From positions 4,177-53,949 of the forward strand of contig PBBA01000008.1 in assembly GCA_002716405.1 (NCBI GenBank): a stretch of 49,773 bases of DNA, in the 5' to 3' direction. The translations under genes and the position numbers were made by a program. The notes below the pieces were generated by a model. It saw only the letters and a program-made list of their open reading frames with translations, was not told the DNA's origin and made no database searches. The DNA is from Chloroflexota bacterium (GTDB lineage: Bacteria > Chloroflexota > Dehalococcoidia > UBA2979). Positions 1-9,167 of this stretch are shown one piece after another; the stretch's first letter is position 1, and each line of letters begins with the position of its first letter.

Positions 1-270
1 CGAGATCTTGAAGATGCCTTAGATTACCTCTCAGATCTTTGGAGAGATGATTTAGACTTAGAAATTAATAACTTAGAGAAGAGGCTTGAGGATGTAGACC
101 CAAATACATACAAAGAAGAAATTAGGTGGCGTGATCGTCTTGAAGCAGAATATCTCAGCTACCACAATGAATTTAGGAAAAGAAAAATTCGAATTCCTCA
201 CCCTGGATGGAAATCAGAGTATGTAGAAGAGATATTATCGTTAGGATATAAAACCAAGTTAGGTAATTAA
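1..270 (+). CDS. C-terminal end of an unrecognised protein (cut by window edge)
   Basis: Reading frame 1 is open from the first base to a TAA at 268-270 and gives 89 residues without a start. The visible part is highly charged, rich in Glu, Asp, Lys and Arg, and looks helical in its first half. It ends in a more compact stretch with Pro-His-Pro-Gly-Trp near residue 70. I see no membrane segment and recognise no family. It lies on the same strand and 6 bases ahead of the next gene, so the three genes to 1142 may be one transcript. Coding character matches the neighbours. Confidence 0.55.
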   Translation, partial: RDLEDALDYLSDLWRDDLDLEINNLEKRLEDVDPNTYKEEIRWRDRLEAEYLSYHNEFRKRKIRIPHPGWKSEYVEEILSLGYKTKLGN

Positions 271-276
271 TAAACA

Positions 277-705
277 GTGTTAATTTCACGTAATATTTTA
301 ACAACATTGTTATTTTTAATAACCATCTCAACAATTTCATTTTTGGGGGGGTTCTTTTATAAATATCAACCGCAACAAGAACAATTAAAGGTAACTATCG
401 AGCAACCATTACCAGTTGAAGATCAAAATACATTTCATTCAGGAATAATCACAAAAATTGAAGATAATATTGTATTCGTTACAAGTGAGCAGGTGGTTAA
501 TGAAAAGCAAAATGGGGCTACGCAAAGTTCTTCAAATATACAAAATATTAAATTCTCATTGCAAGGCATAAGCATTGAACATCTGAAGCCATTAAAATCT
601 CTCAATCAACTTCACGAAGGAATGCAAGTCGTGGTTGGAGGAGAGCGTTACTACGCTGAAAAAGTAATAAATGGTGTAGTTTTTTTTAAGGGAAATGAAA
701 AATGA
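277..705 (+). CDS. small membrane-anchored protein, function unknown
   Basis: 142 residues from a GTG start. Residues about 8-29 form one hydrophobic helix followed by a positively charged, Gln-rich stretch, so the protein is probably anchored by its N-terminus with the rest outside the membrane. The remainder is beta-rich: a strand pattern from 'GIITKIEDNIVFVTS' (about residues 56-70) to 'GMQVVVGGERYY' (about 115-126), reminiscent of small OB-like or DUF5666-like domains, but I cannot assign a family. The stop overlaps the next start as ATGA, so the two are probably translationally coupled. Its layout matches the next protein. Confidence 0.6.
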   Translation: MLISRNILTTLLFLITISTISFLGGFFYKYQPQQEQLKVTIEQPLPVEDQNTFHSGIITKIEDNIVFVTSEQVVNEKQNGATQSSSNIQNIKFSLQGISIEHLKPLKSLNQLHEGMQVVVGGERYYAEKVINGVVFFKGNEK

Positions 706-1142
706 TACGTGCTCTTCAAACGAAATTAATTTTATATATTGGATTGCTATTATCTTTAATTATCTTTAGCTCAGCCTTAGGGATGCATATTGGATCATCT
801 TTAAGTTCACCGCAATTCCAAACATTAACCATTGAAGATCCTTCATCTTCTACTTTACACCCAATGGGGACTCCTCATTCAGAAGCTGGTTTCACTGGAT
901 TTGAAACAGGTGGAATTACAGGAGAAGTCATTACCAGTGGTGAATTAACCGAAATTGTTAGCAATGAAACTTCAGCAAAAATATTTTTCAACACTAATGG
1001 ACGTGAAAGTACAATTGAATATCAAGGAATCGATAGATTTTTTGTTATCGAAAAAAATAAAACCTTAATAATTGGAGAACGGATAATCATTAAAATGAAA
1101 AGAGATTCTCCACAAGCAATCTTACGAATCACCCTCCCTTAG
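702..1142 (+). CDS. small membrane-anchored protein, function unknown, layout like the preceding gene
   Basis: 146 residues from an ATG that overlaps the upstream TGA by four bases. Residues about 8-31 form one hydrophobic helix. A Ser/Thr/Gly-rich linker follows (about 35-75), then a beta-rich domain opening with 'GEVITSGELTEIVSN' and containing 'TLIIGERIIIKM' near the C-terminus. This order (anchor, linker, strand pair, 'G-E' strand) is that of the preceding gene, so they may be diverged tandem copies. The last 21 bases overlap the 3' end of the convergent permease fragment. No family recognised. Confidence 0.6.
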   Translation: MIRALQTKLILYIGLLLSLIIFSSALGMHIGSSLSSPQFQTLTIEDPSSSTLHPMGTPHSEAGFTGFETGGITGEVITSGELTEIVSNETSAKIFFNTNGRESTIEYQGIDRFFVIEKNKTLIIGERIIIKMKRDSPQAILRITLP

Positions 1143-2966
1143 AGCCTCTACTATTGGTTTTTGTGCTACTGAAGTCCAAATTAATATCAATGAAATAAAA
1201 GAAAATATACAAAGCATAACAATACCTGTAATTAGAGTTATCCAATCTGTTTCTACTATGTATGGAGGTAACACAGGATTACCTGTTTCAGTTACCGATA
1301 AAAAAGACATCATAATATTCGCTATTTGACGCCCTAGTAAAATACCTGCACTTATCCCCATAGCAAAGATAACACTCCATTCAATTAACATTGATTTCAA
1401 TATCTGTATAGATGAAAATCCTATTGCGCGTAATGAAGCAAATTCAACCATCCGAGAGTAAGTACTTACAAGAATAGTGACCGCAAATGCGAGAAAAGCA
1501 AGCAACAAAACTGCAGAAAATGCCACTGATAAAATTCCACTACCTGATGCATGTAAAGAAGGATCAGAACGAGCTTCATCTAATCGAACGCTTAATAAAT
1601 AAGGCTCAGATGCATATTCTAAAGAAATCAGTGAGTCATCTTGTTCTAATAAATTAATTATTGACTTCTGATCGCTTATAGAAATATTCGGTTCAAAATC
1701 GATCCATATTTCATTTTGTTCAATAATCTCAAGATCGCCTAAAGCCGCACCAGCAGACCTCAGATGATCATAATTAATAATTACAAACCCTTTTTCAGGA
1801 TCCATTGTTGGGAACATATTAGCTTCAGCCCGAACGTTTAAAGGTAGTAACACATCATCAATGTTAGTTTCTGTAACAGTATTGACCGATGCACGGAATA
1901 ATCCCAGAGCTTTATCATTCATAATAGCTGCCAACGGTACCATCGGATCTACTGGAGCAATTACTCGTTCAGACGGAACAATTGCATGATTCCAATCCCA
2001 TCGAGCTGCAAAATTATAGCTACGATACCTATCTGAAGTAATTGAAAATTTTTCTTCTTGCGTACGTGCGCCATACATTATCCAATTACGTGATCCTTCA
2101 AAATTTTCTACTGTAGATTTGTTGTTGTTTTTATCCACAGCGACAATGTCATCGAAATATAGAGATCCGCTAGTACGCAGTTCAGGAGTACGTTGATCAG
2201 CAATTCTTAGGCTAAGTAATTTTAGAGGAGGAACTAAGTTCGTTGGCACAGAGCCTGTTATTTCTTTCCATCCTATTCCACCACGAGGGCTAGATAATCC
2301 CGCAACTTCAAAATTACCTTCACTATCTTGATATACAGCACGTATATATTGACGAACACCATTCTCAGAAAGACCTTCAGTAAAGACAGATATATGTATA
2401 TCTTTCGTATCAAGAGGTAAGTCTATACCTCCTCCAGGAGTCACTTCGGATTCAAGCAATCCTAGTAAATAATTCATAGAAAATTCTTCATTGCTAAAAT
2501 CATCACGAAATTGCATAGATTTTTTTACATGATCCACATCAATCGCCATAAAAGGAATATCTGCACCCCACGGAGTCAATAAATCTCCTCGATGGATGAA
2601 CGCCACATCTGCCACTCCATCTATCGACTGTATTTCATTTAGAATGTTCGTTTTTTCCCAATACGAAGGGTCAGTGACTGTTGCACGAAATTGAACCCCA
2701 TTATCATAGAGAATCCTATCAATATATGATTTCTCAACCGTAGGTCCGTAGGATGCAGCAAATGTACCTACTGCAATTGCCATTACCAACAACAACATCA
2801 AACGAGCATATACACCTGGTTCTCGTATGGTTCGATTTAATCCAATTGGAATGATTACACCTTTAAATAGCATCAAAGGTTTGATAAGGATATTCAGAAA
2901 TGGAGGATAGAAACGGAGCAGTAAACTTGCTACAGCTAAAGTTATAACAAAAGGAGTAAATAACAA
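1122..2966 (-). pseudogene. FtsX/MacB-type ABC permease, C-terminal part of a frameshifted gene
   Basis: 614 residues from an internal Met. The frame is open back to a TAG at 2991-2993. Two hydrophobic helices open the piece (about residues 3-22 and 55-75), followed by an extracytoplasmic domain of about 390 residues and three helices forming a C-terminal FtsX domain. That domain shows the typical 'LRAIGFSSIQI' cytoplasmic motif and ends 'PIVEALREGDS'. It continues the permease encoded just upstream in another frame: joined near 2974-2993 they give one protein of about 1,160 residues with ten helices, as in large type VII ABC permeases. No ATPase gene is adjacent. Either a real broken gene or a sequencing or assembly indel; a Met start at 2966 alone would begin inside a helix. 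Confidence 0.7.
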
Positions 2967-4632
2967 AACAGGATCCGTCGACCAACCTTCCTACAGAATC
3001 AGGATCAAATATTGTTTGACGTTGATTTAATTGCCAAATCAATAAAATAGCCAACAAAACGAACAACATGTCAAGATAATATTTCTGAAGGACATTTTTT
3101 TGCGAAGGGCGCATTCTATCGATCCGTGAGCGCAAAACATTGTTAGTTGTCAACAAGACAGTTGGAATGAGAAGTGCGATAAGTCCCAAAATAGCTCCGC
3201 CTGTTGCAAACAAGAATGAATCAAAACGAATAATAGTTGGAAGAAAATTTCCATTATTAATTACATCAAATTGAGGTGTAATACCTAGAAAGGCAATTGC
3301 CTGATCAGCTACCAATGGCCCTAAAAATATTGCAGGTAAAATAAGTAGTAATGCACTTACAAATCCAAAACCAACAATTTGAAAATTATTAGCACCACGT
3401 GTTACATACAATTGTGTTTCATTAAATTGACGATCTTGAAAAAGTTTAGAGACAACTACGAGGTAGAAGAAAACAATCCCCACCACTTGCAAAAGAATAA
3501 GAAATAATGGAATTTTTGAAAAAGATTGTGTATTTCGATATTTTTCTAAGGCAGAATCTAGTTTGTTGGTAGTGACCGCTACTAATCCTAATCGTTTGTT
3601 AATGTCGTTTGTCCAAATAGAAAAATCATCAATTATCCGAGAAACATCCAAAATCCCAATAGCCTTAACATTAGGAATAATTCCTACACGCTGCCGAACT
3701 GTAAGATCTGGGGCATCAAATGCCAAAATATTTTCAAGTTGATATTGATTTGTAAGTAACGGCATCCCACCAAAATCTTCAGTCACGCGAGTGACACCAT
3801 AATCTGCATCACGAGCTGAATCCACACCTGAACGAGGATCAATTAGACTATTGGGGACATTCCAATTTGCAGAAGATTCTCTAAGTTGGGCAAATTGCCA
3901 ACGCAAGTCATTAGGATCTTTTGGTTTAATAAACCCAACAATAGAAGCCACAAAGTGACCACTTAAATTCAAAGTAGGCTCACATGTTTTTTCATCTTGC
4001 GCCACTTGGGCGTCTTGCGATTTTTCTAAATTTTGACAATCATCATGCTGTGGTAATGTGATTAAAATTTTATCATTCAACTGAACATGTGCTTGGAAAC
4101 CATCAGGTAAAACAACTTCCAAGTCTTTACCTTCATCGACAGGAAACCGTCCTTCTACAATTTTCACATGATTTTCAAAGCCAGACGGCCATACAAAAAA
4201 AGTATTCCAAGAATTTTGATTAACCGATTCTTCCGCAAGTTGAAATAATTTTTTATTTTCAGGGAAAGTATTAGTTACGTTAATCAAAGAAGCCACAAGC
4301 CTATCTGAACGTATTTCGATAAATGTCTCGTCACTTAAATATGAAAATCTTCCGGAAGTGACTGCTTCCAATGCGTCACGATATCTCATATCGCTTCTAC
4401 CACCAAGTGACAATCCTTCAACAGTTGTATATGAGACACGATCAATTGGTTTTTCAAGATCTTTTTCAATTCGAAATCTAAGCCCCAAATCAGACATTGT
4501 GTTTGAATAAATCGGAACAGCAGCTAACAATGCAGCAGCGATTAACACACCGATCGCAGTGACTAATGTTAATAGCCATTGTTCACGTACTTGCTTAAGT
4601 GCAAAATATCTTCCCCACAAAAAATTATTCAT
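2863..4632 (-). pseudogene. FtsX/MacB-type ABC permease, N-terminal part of a frameshifted gene
   Basis: 589 residues from ATG. Helix 1 is at residues 19-43, followed by a large extracytoplasmic domain (about 44-370) and helices near 374-395, 420-445, 470-493 and 520-534. This is the first half of a type VII (MacB/LolE-like) permease, a mechanotransmission rather than channel-type transporter. The last 40 or so codons after 'VGRLVD' change to Cys/Ser/Tyr-rich sequence unlike a permease, while the true continuation ('DPVLLFTPFVIT') lies in another frame. This marks a frameshift at about 2974-2993. A divergent gene starts about 165 bases upstream. Confidence 0.7.
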
Positions 4633-4797
4633 AGATAAATATTTTAATCCTTGTATTCCATTAAGCTCTTGTCCTTGGCATGATCTTTTTAGATACTCAA
4701 TTTCGACCTAATTATGATTTACTGGTACGCATTGAATTGCACTGCTAATTTATGTTACAGCAAATTTAAATATTATTACGATTCGACTGGAGGGAAT

Positions 4798-5013
4798 ATG
4801 CCTGCATCTTGGAATGATTTCGAAGAAATCGCAACACATATTTTTAAATTTACATCTGAGGCAACTCGTTCAGATTTTCTTGATATATGTTATGCAAATG
4901 ACATTAGTGATGACGTTGTTGATGGCTTCGACGCACTTCGTGAAGGTATCATGTTTCATAATGCTGAAGAAGTAAAAGCCGCCTTAAGTGAAATAGGGCA
5001 GTTGTCAGACTAA
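4798..5013 (+). CDS. small acidic protein, unrecognised
   Basis: 71 residues. The ATG at 4798 is chosen because GGAGGG (4789-4794) sits just in front of it. The frame is also open upstream to 4714, but that extension is Tyr/Cys-rich and has no ribosome site. The protein is acidic, with no membrane segment and no Cys. It seems all-helical, with a Phe/Asp-rich middle ('RSDFLDICYANDISDD', except that one Cys lies here) and a C-terminal helix rich in Ala and Glu. Its stop is one base before the next ATG, so the two genes are probably cotranscribed. I recognise no family. Confidence 0.55.
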   Translation: MPASWNDFEEIATHIFKFTSEATRSDFLDICYANDISDDVVDGFDALREGIMFHNAEEVKAALSEIGQLSD

Positions 5014-5014
5014 G

Positions 5015-5854
5015 ATGTCACTTAACCTTGAGCAGCATAGTGAGATATTAGATACTTGGGGTAAACAACTACTCACTCAACATCCATGGGTTGAATGTAG
5101 TGAACGTGTATCTCTTTTCAGGGTTTTACCTGGTGAAAAATGGAATTTATCATGTATACCAAACAGTTCCATTGTATGGTTGATTATTGATCGCGATACC
5201 ATACAATCTCTACCTCGCTCTCTTAGTACGAAATTATTAAAAACCTCCATTATTATTGAAGAGCATCGTGAAGCTAATTCCAATCTAGCTATATCACTTT
5301 TTGTATTTACTTTAGAACACCTTGAAAACACCCTTGAACGGGTGGGACGAAGTGAAATGGAAACTCGTTGGCTTTTATCTGGTTCATCACCAATTTCAGA
5401 CAGACTGCAAAGACACGAAACATTAATATCTAAAGCTAAAAGAGTACCTACTGAAGGATTAGAACGTGCAACACGTTCACTTTGGCATGAAATAAACTCA
5501 ATTGCTCAAGGGTTATGGACGTTAGCTCATGCAACAGAAAACAATTCCCTCATATTAAGTGAGTTCTTAATAAATATTATACGTTTAGGTTGTTTAATTG
5601 ATTACGGATGTTATCCACCTGTTGAAGAACTAAATACCATTTCTAAAGAAACAAGTTTAGGAAAAAGACTTGCCAACTGGTTTAAGGATGTAGAAATGGC
5701 GATAAGTAAAGACTCGGAAGCAAACAATAGAATTATTTATTCTCACCCACAAGTTATCGAAGAAATAAGAAATATCCTCAATGGAATCTATCGGGGACAA
5801 GAATGGATCGATAATCCTCTAGCGAACAGAATGCCTGTAAGAATACGCAGTTAG
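5015..5854 (+). CDS. unrecognised cytoplasmic protein, 279 residues
   Basis: ATG start one base after the preceding stop, with no Shine-Dalgarno of its own, which suggests translational coupling. The first third alternates short strands ('SIVWLIIDRD' near residue 50) and polar turns. The middle and C-terminal thirds are helical, with a Trp-Leu-Leu-Ser-Gly motif near residue 123 and 'LWHEINSIAQGLWTL' near 157. No membrane segment or signal peptide. The order of strands then a helical bundle is loosely like minimal nucleotidyltransferase proteins, but I see no clear catalytic Asp pair, so I leave the function open. Its stop abuts the convergent hflX stop without a gap. Confidence 0.6.
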   Translation: MSLNLEQHSEILDTWGKQLLTQHPWVECSERVSLFRVLPGEKWNLSCIPNSSIVWLIIDRDTIQSLPRSLSTKLLKTSIIIEEHREANSNLAISLFVFTLEHLENTLERVGRSEMETRWLLSGSSPISDRLQRHETLISKAKRVPTEGLERATRSLWHEINSIAQGLWTLAHATENNSLILSEFLINIIRLGCLIDYGCYPPVEELNTISKETSLGKRLANWFKDVEMAISKDSEANNRIIYSHPQVIEEIRNILNGIYRGQEWIDNPLANRMPVRIRS

Positions 5855-7024
5855 TCAAAATCCAAAAAATTCTCGAATCAACCGATCTCTTAATGCTGCG
5901 ACACCCCAATTCTGTACCGCTGAAATATAATAATAATCTCCACTAAAGTTACGTAAATTAGGAACAGGCAATCGCCTTAAATCTTCTTCTGTAATATTTT
6001 CGATAATACCTTCATAAACTAATCGATCTGCTTTATTAAATACAGTAATAATTGGAATATCTGAGAGTTCTAGTTGTGCCAATGTATCTAAAACTGTTTC
6101 ATATTGAGATTTCATAGCGGTAGATTCTGCATCAACTACGTGCAAGAAAAGATCTGCGTTAGTTAATTCTTCTAAAGTAGCACGAAATGCAGATACCAAC
6201 TGTGTAGGTAATTTTTGCATGAATCCCACTGTATCTGTAACCAGTATAGCTTCACCGTTCTGAGATCCAATACGCCGTGTCACTGGATCCAATGTTGCAA
6301 ATGGAGCATCTGCCACTAGAACATCAGCACCAGCCAAAGACCTTAATAACGATGATTTACCGGCATTTGTATATCCGATTAAAGCAATATTAGGCATCCC
6401 ATATCGATTACGCCTACTACGCTGTTGAGCGCGTTGTTTTCTGACAGTTTCTATTTGTTGCTTTAATCGCGATATTCGTGAACCAATCAAACGACGATCT
6501 GTTTCTAATTGAGTCTCCCCAGGACCACGAGTTCCAATGGCTCCTTCGGTTCTTTCTAAATGTTGCCATTGTCCTCTTAATCGAGGTAACAAATATTCAT
6601 GTTGAGCTAATTCAACTTGTAACGATGCCTCTCGTGTATGAGCTCTACTAGCGAAAATATCCAATATTAAAGCAGATCTGTCCAATACTTTGACTTCTAA
6701 AATATTTTCGATGTTCAGTTGCTGTGACGGACTAAGTGATTCATCAAAAACCACCATATTATACTTGGAAGATTCACGTGCTTTAACAATTTCTTCTAAT
6801 TTGCCGATACCGACATAAGTTGCAGGGTCTGGTTTTTGACGTCTTTGAATACTGGTCCCTACGACAGAACCACCAGCGGTTCTAATAAGCCGTGATAATT
6901 CTCTTAGTGACTCATTAAGTGGCATCCCATTTTGGCCAAAAACATCAACCCCGACTATATATGCACGCTCGCGAAATCGTGCAGTACTGTATACTCCTTT
7001 TGGTCCTTTTGATTGAACAATCAA
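5855..7024 (-). CDS. hflX: GTPase HflX
   Basis: Ribosome-associated GTPase that splits or rescues stalled ribosomes. The HflX N-domain is at residues 20-200 with the signature 'RGPGETQLETDRR' (166-178). The G domain carries the P-loop GYTNAGKS (217-224), switch motif DTVGF (264-268) and NKAD (330-333). At 389 residues it is of usual length, with a short C-terminal domain. The start taken is TTG; the frame stays open about 65 bases further upstream but offers no ATG, GTG or ribosome site. It is the last gene of the long minus-strand run, 70 bases after dapL. In front of it lies a seven-codon ATG mini-ORF (about 7065-7088), probably chance. Confidence 0.93.
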   Translation of the reverse strand: MIVQSKGPKGVYSTARFRERAYIVGVDVFGQNGMPLNESLRELSRLIRTAGGSVVGTSIQRRQKPDPATYVGIGKLEEIVKARESSKYNMVVFDESLSPSQQLNIENILEVKVLDRSALILDIFASRAHTREASLQVELAQHEYLLPRLRGQWQHLERTEGAIGTRGPGETQLETDRRLIGSRISRLKQQIETVRKQRAQQRSRRNRYGMPNIALIGYTNAGKSSLLRSLAGADVLVADAPFATLDPVTRRIGSQNGEAILVTDTVGFMQKLPTQLVSAFRATLEELTNADLFLHVVDAESTAMKSQYETVLDTLAQLELSDIPIITVFNKADRLVYEGIIENITEEDLRRLPVPNLRNFSGDYYYISAVQNWGVAALRDRLIREFFGF

Positions 7025-7094
7025 ATTATCTTCATTATTGAGAATTGATTGAGACTTATGCTTACGTTTGCGAGGAATTAGCCATTCCTTTCAG

Positions 7095-8264
7095 TCATTT
7101 TTTTGATGCGAAGTCAGAAAGCCTAGCCAAAGCTTCATCGAGTCGCTCATCAGCAATTGTTAGACTTATACGAATATATCCCTCCCCTGAGGCACCGTAG
7201 GAAGACCCTGGTGTCACGACAACTCCAGTTTGTTCAACTAGTTGAGCAGCGTATTCACCTGAATTTGATTCACCTTCAGGTAGTTTTGCCCATACGTATA
7301 ACGAAGCCTTCGGAGTATTCACTCTTAACCCAAGAGCTCGCAAAACTTTCAAAACTCTGTCACGGCGATTCTGATAAATTTTATTATGTTCAGAGATACT
7401 ATCGCGAGGATCATCCATCGCCGTAATTGCCATTTGCTGTATGGCTTGAGGAACTCCACTATCCATATTACTTTTTACACGTGTCAATGCATCAATAACT
7501 GAAGGATTTCCTACAGCCATGGCGATACGCCAACCAGTCATATTAAAAGTTTTTGAAAGAGAATTAAATTCAATAGCAACATCTTTGGCACCATCAACCT
7601 CCAAAATTGATGGTGCTATATAGTCATCGAAGGTTACATCAGCATATGCGAGATCATGCGCAATCAAAATGTCATTCGTGCGTGCCCATTCAATTGCTTC
7701 TTCGAAAAATTCTATTGTTGCCACAGCACCAGTAGGATTATTCGGATAATTCAACCACAAAATTTTTGATTTTTTAATCACATCTTTGTCGATTAACTTC
7801 AGATCGGGCATCCAGCCTTTTTCCTCTTCAAGCGGCAAGCGTACAGAAGATCCTCCAGCAAACATTGTCGCAATTTCATAAACTGGGTACCCCGGATCTG
7901 TTATCAAAGAGATATCACCAGGATCAATAAAACATAAAGGTAAATGAGCGATACCTTCTTTCGAACCGATCAAAGATACAATCTCCTTAGAAGGATCAAG
8001 CATGACATTATGTCGTGAGGAATACCACCGAGCTACAGCTTCTCTAAATTCTGGAAGTCCTTCAGACTCTGGATATCGATGATTTTCAGGTAAAAAAGAA
8101 GAACTATTTAAACTTTCTAATATATGAACAGGTGTCGGCAGATCAGGATCTCCGATACCCAAAGAAATGACATCTACTCCTTGTTTTTTTTTCTCTTCAA
8201 TTAAACGTGAAATAGCTGCAAATAAATATGGTGGTAATTGTTCAACTCGTTGAGCAAATTTCAT
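7095..8264 (-). CDS. dapL: LL-diaminopimelate aminotransferase (class I/II PLP enzyme)
   Basis: Predicted to convert tetrahydrodipicolinate and glutamate directly to LL-diaminopimelate, bypassing the succinylase or acetylase branches of lysine synthesis. Fold type I aminotransferase of 389 residues. It has 'SLGIGDPDLPTP' (34-45), NNPTGA (175-180), the cofactor Asp204/Tyr207, and the Schiff-base Lys238 in 'SLSKTFNMTGWR'. The N-terminal 'RVEQLPPYLFAAI' is typical of DapL-type proteins. A GGGA ribosome site precedes the ATG. The dapF gene, which epimerises the product, lies two genes upstream on the same strand and supports the assignment. A general aromatic or alanine aminotransferase of the same fold is the alternative. 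Confidence 0.82.
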   Translation of the reverse strand: MKFAQRVEQLPPYLFAAISRLIEEKKKQGVDVISLGIGDPDLPTPVHILESLNSSSFLPENHRYPESEGLPEFREAVARWYSSRHNVMLDPSKEIVSLIGSKEGIAHLPLCFIDPGDISLITDPGYPVYEIATMFAGGSSVRLPLEEEKGWMPDLKLIDKDVIKKSKILWLNYPNNPTGAVATIEFFEEAIEWARTNDILIAHDLAYADVTFDDYIAPSILEVDGAKDVAIEFNSLSKTFNMTGWRIAMAVGNPSVIDALTRVKSNMDSGVPQAIQQMAITAMDDPRDSISEHNKIYQNRRDRVLKVLRALGLRVNTPKASLYVWAKLPEGESNSGEYAAQLVEQTGVVVTPGSSYGASGEGYIRISLTIADERLDEALARLSDFASKK

Positions 8265-8291
8265 AAAAATCCCTTTCAGACATTGTAACTA

Positions 8292-9167
8292 TTATCGCCA
8301 GTCTCCAAATCGTGCCTTCACCCCTGATGCAGAACTCCGTTCTTTCTGCTTAGCAAGGTTATATTTTTCGTCGGTAGAACGACGATATTCCAAACCACCC
8401 ACTACAGGACGAAACCCTTGATCGGCACATGTGCGTAATGCATTCTTAATATCAGGTCGTACCTTTATCGAAGCACGTCGAGCACCCTGGGTAGTTAATT
8501 GATAGACAGCAGCAGACAACAACAATGATTTGTAACCTTCATCGTCAAATCGAGAATCGACAGCAACTTCAAAAATTTCACCAGCTCCTGCAACTACAGG
8601 CCCATTAATTGCAAAGCCAATCATTTCATTATCTTGTTCTAATACACCTATCCAAGATTGACGCTCAAGATAATAGTCAAATGTTGCTGGACTGACAGTC
8701 AATTCACCATAGGACTCAGTCCAAATTGAATACATTTTTTCTACGTCATCATCAGTAGCATGACGCATATTCACTTTGTCAGGAAATTCAGGAATACTTT
8801 CAGGATCTAGACCAGGGTGTTCCATATTCATCCATTCTGCGAAAAAATAAAAATTGGCATCGGTTAGCAGAGGTTGAATCCAATCTCGATTTTGAAATTG
8901 AACTAAGTCTAAAGCAATAAATTCTACATCAGCATCAGCAATTTCAGGCTTTAATTCTTCAAACATAGGTAAAAAATGCTCTCGCATCACATTAATGTCT
9001 TCAAAAGCCCAATGAACAGTTAACTGGCCCTTTTCTTGAACAATTGCCATCTGTGCAAAATCAGCTTCAATAGAAGTAACACCTTCGGAGTCAATAAGTT
9101 TTTTCCATTCATTTTGACTTTTTGGAGTATTACGAATCAACATCGAAGATCCAAATTCTTGTGTCAT
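8292..9167 (-). CDS. GNAT-family N-acetyltransferase
   Basis: 291 residues. The ATG at 9167 is preferred over an upstream TTG because it overlaps the dapF stop as ATGA, the coupling pattern used elsewhere here. The second half (about residues 130-265) is a GNAT domain: 'VNMRHATDDDVEKMYSIW' opens it, the beta-4 region reads 'GEIFEVAVDSRFDDEGYKSLLL', and a late strand 'ASIKVRPDIKNALRTCADQGFR' follows. The first half looks like a diverged partner domain. The usual R/Q-x-x-G-x-G/A acetyl-CoA loop is replaced by 'DSRFDDEGYKS', so binding may be altered. The substrate is unknown; its place between dapF and dapL does not by itself define one. Confidence 0.72.
   Translation of the reverse strand: MTQEFGSSMLIRNTPKSQNEWKKLIDSEGVTSIEADFAQMAIVQEKGQLTVHWAFEDINVMREHFLPMFEELKPEIADADVEFIALDLVQFQNRDWIQPLLTDANFYFFAEWMNMEHPGLDPESIPEFPDKVNMRHATDDDVEKMYSIWTESYGELTVSPATFDYYLERQSWIGVLEQDNEMIGFAINGPVVAGAGEIFEVAVDSRFDDEGYKSLLLSAAVYQLTTQGARRASIKVRPDIKNALRTCADQGFRPVVGGLEYRRSTDEKYNLAKQKERSSASGVKARFGDWR

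Noticed and set aside
4714-4797. Longer start for the 71-residue protein
   Set aside because: The extra 28 residues are Tyr/Cys-rich and lack a ribosome site, whereas GGAGGG precedes the ATG at 4798.
7065-7088. Seven-codon ATG mini-ORF between dapL and hflX
   Set aside because: Too short to judge, and it overlaps the upstream-open hflX frame region. An AAAGGA in front is weak evidence alone.
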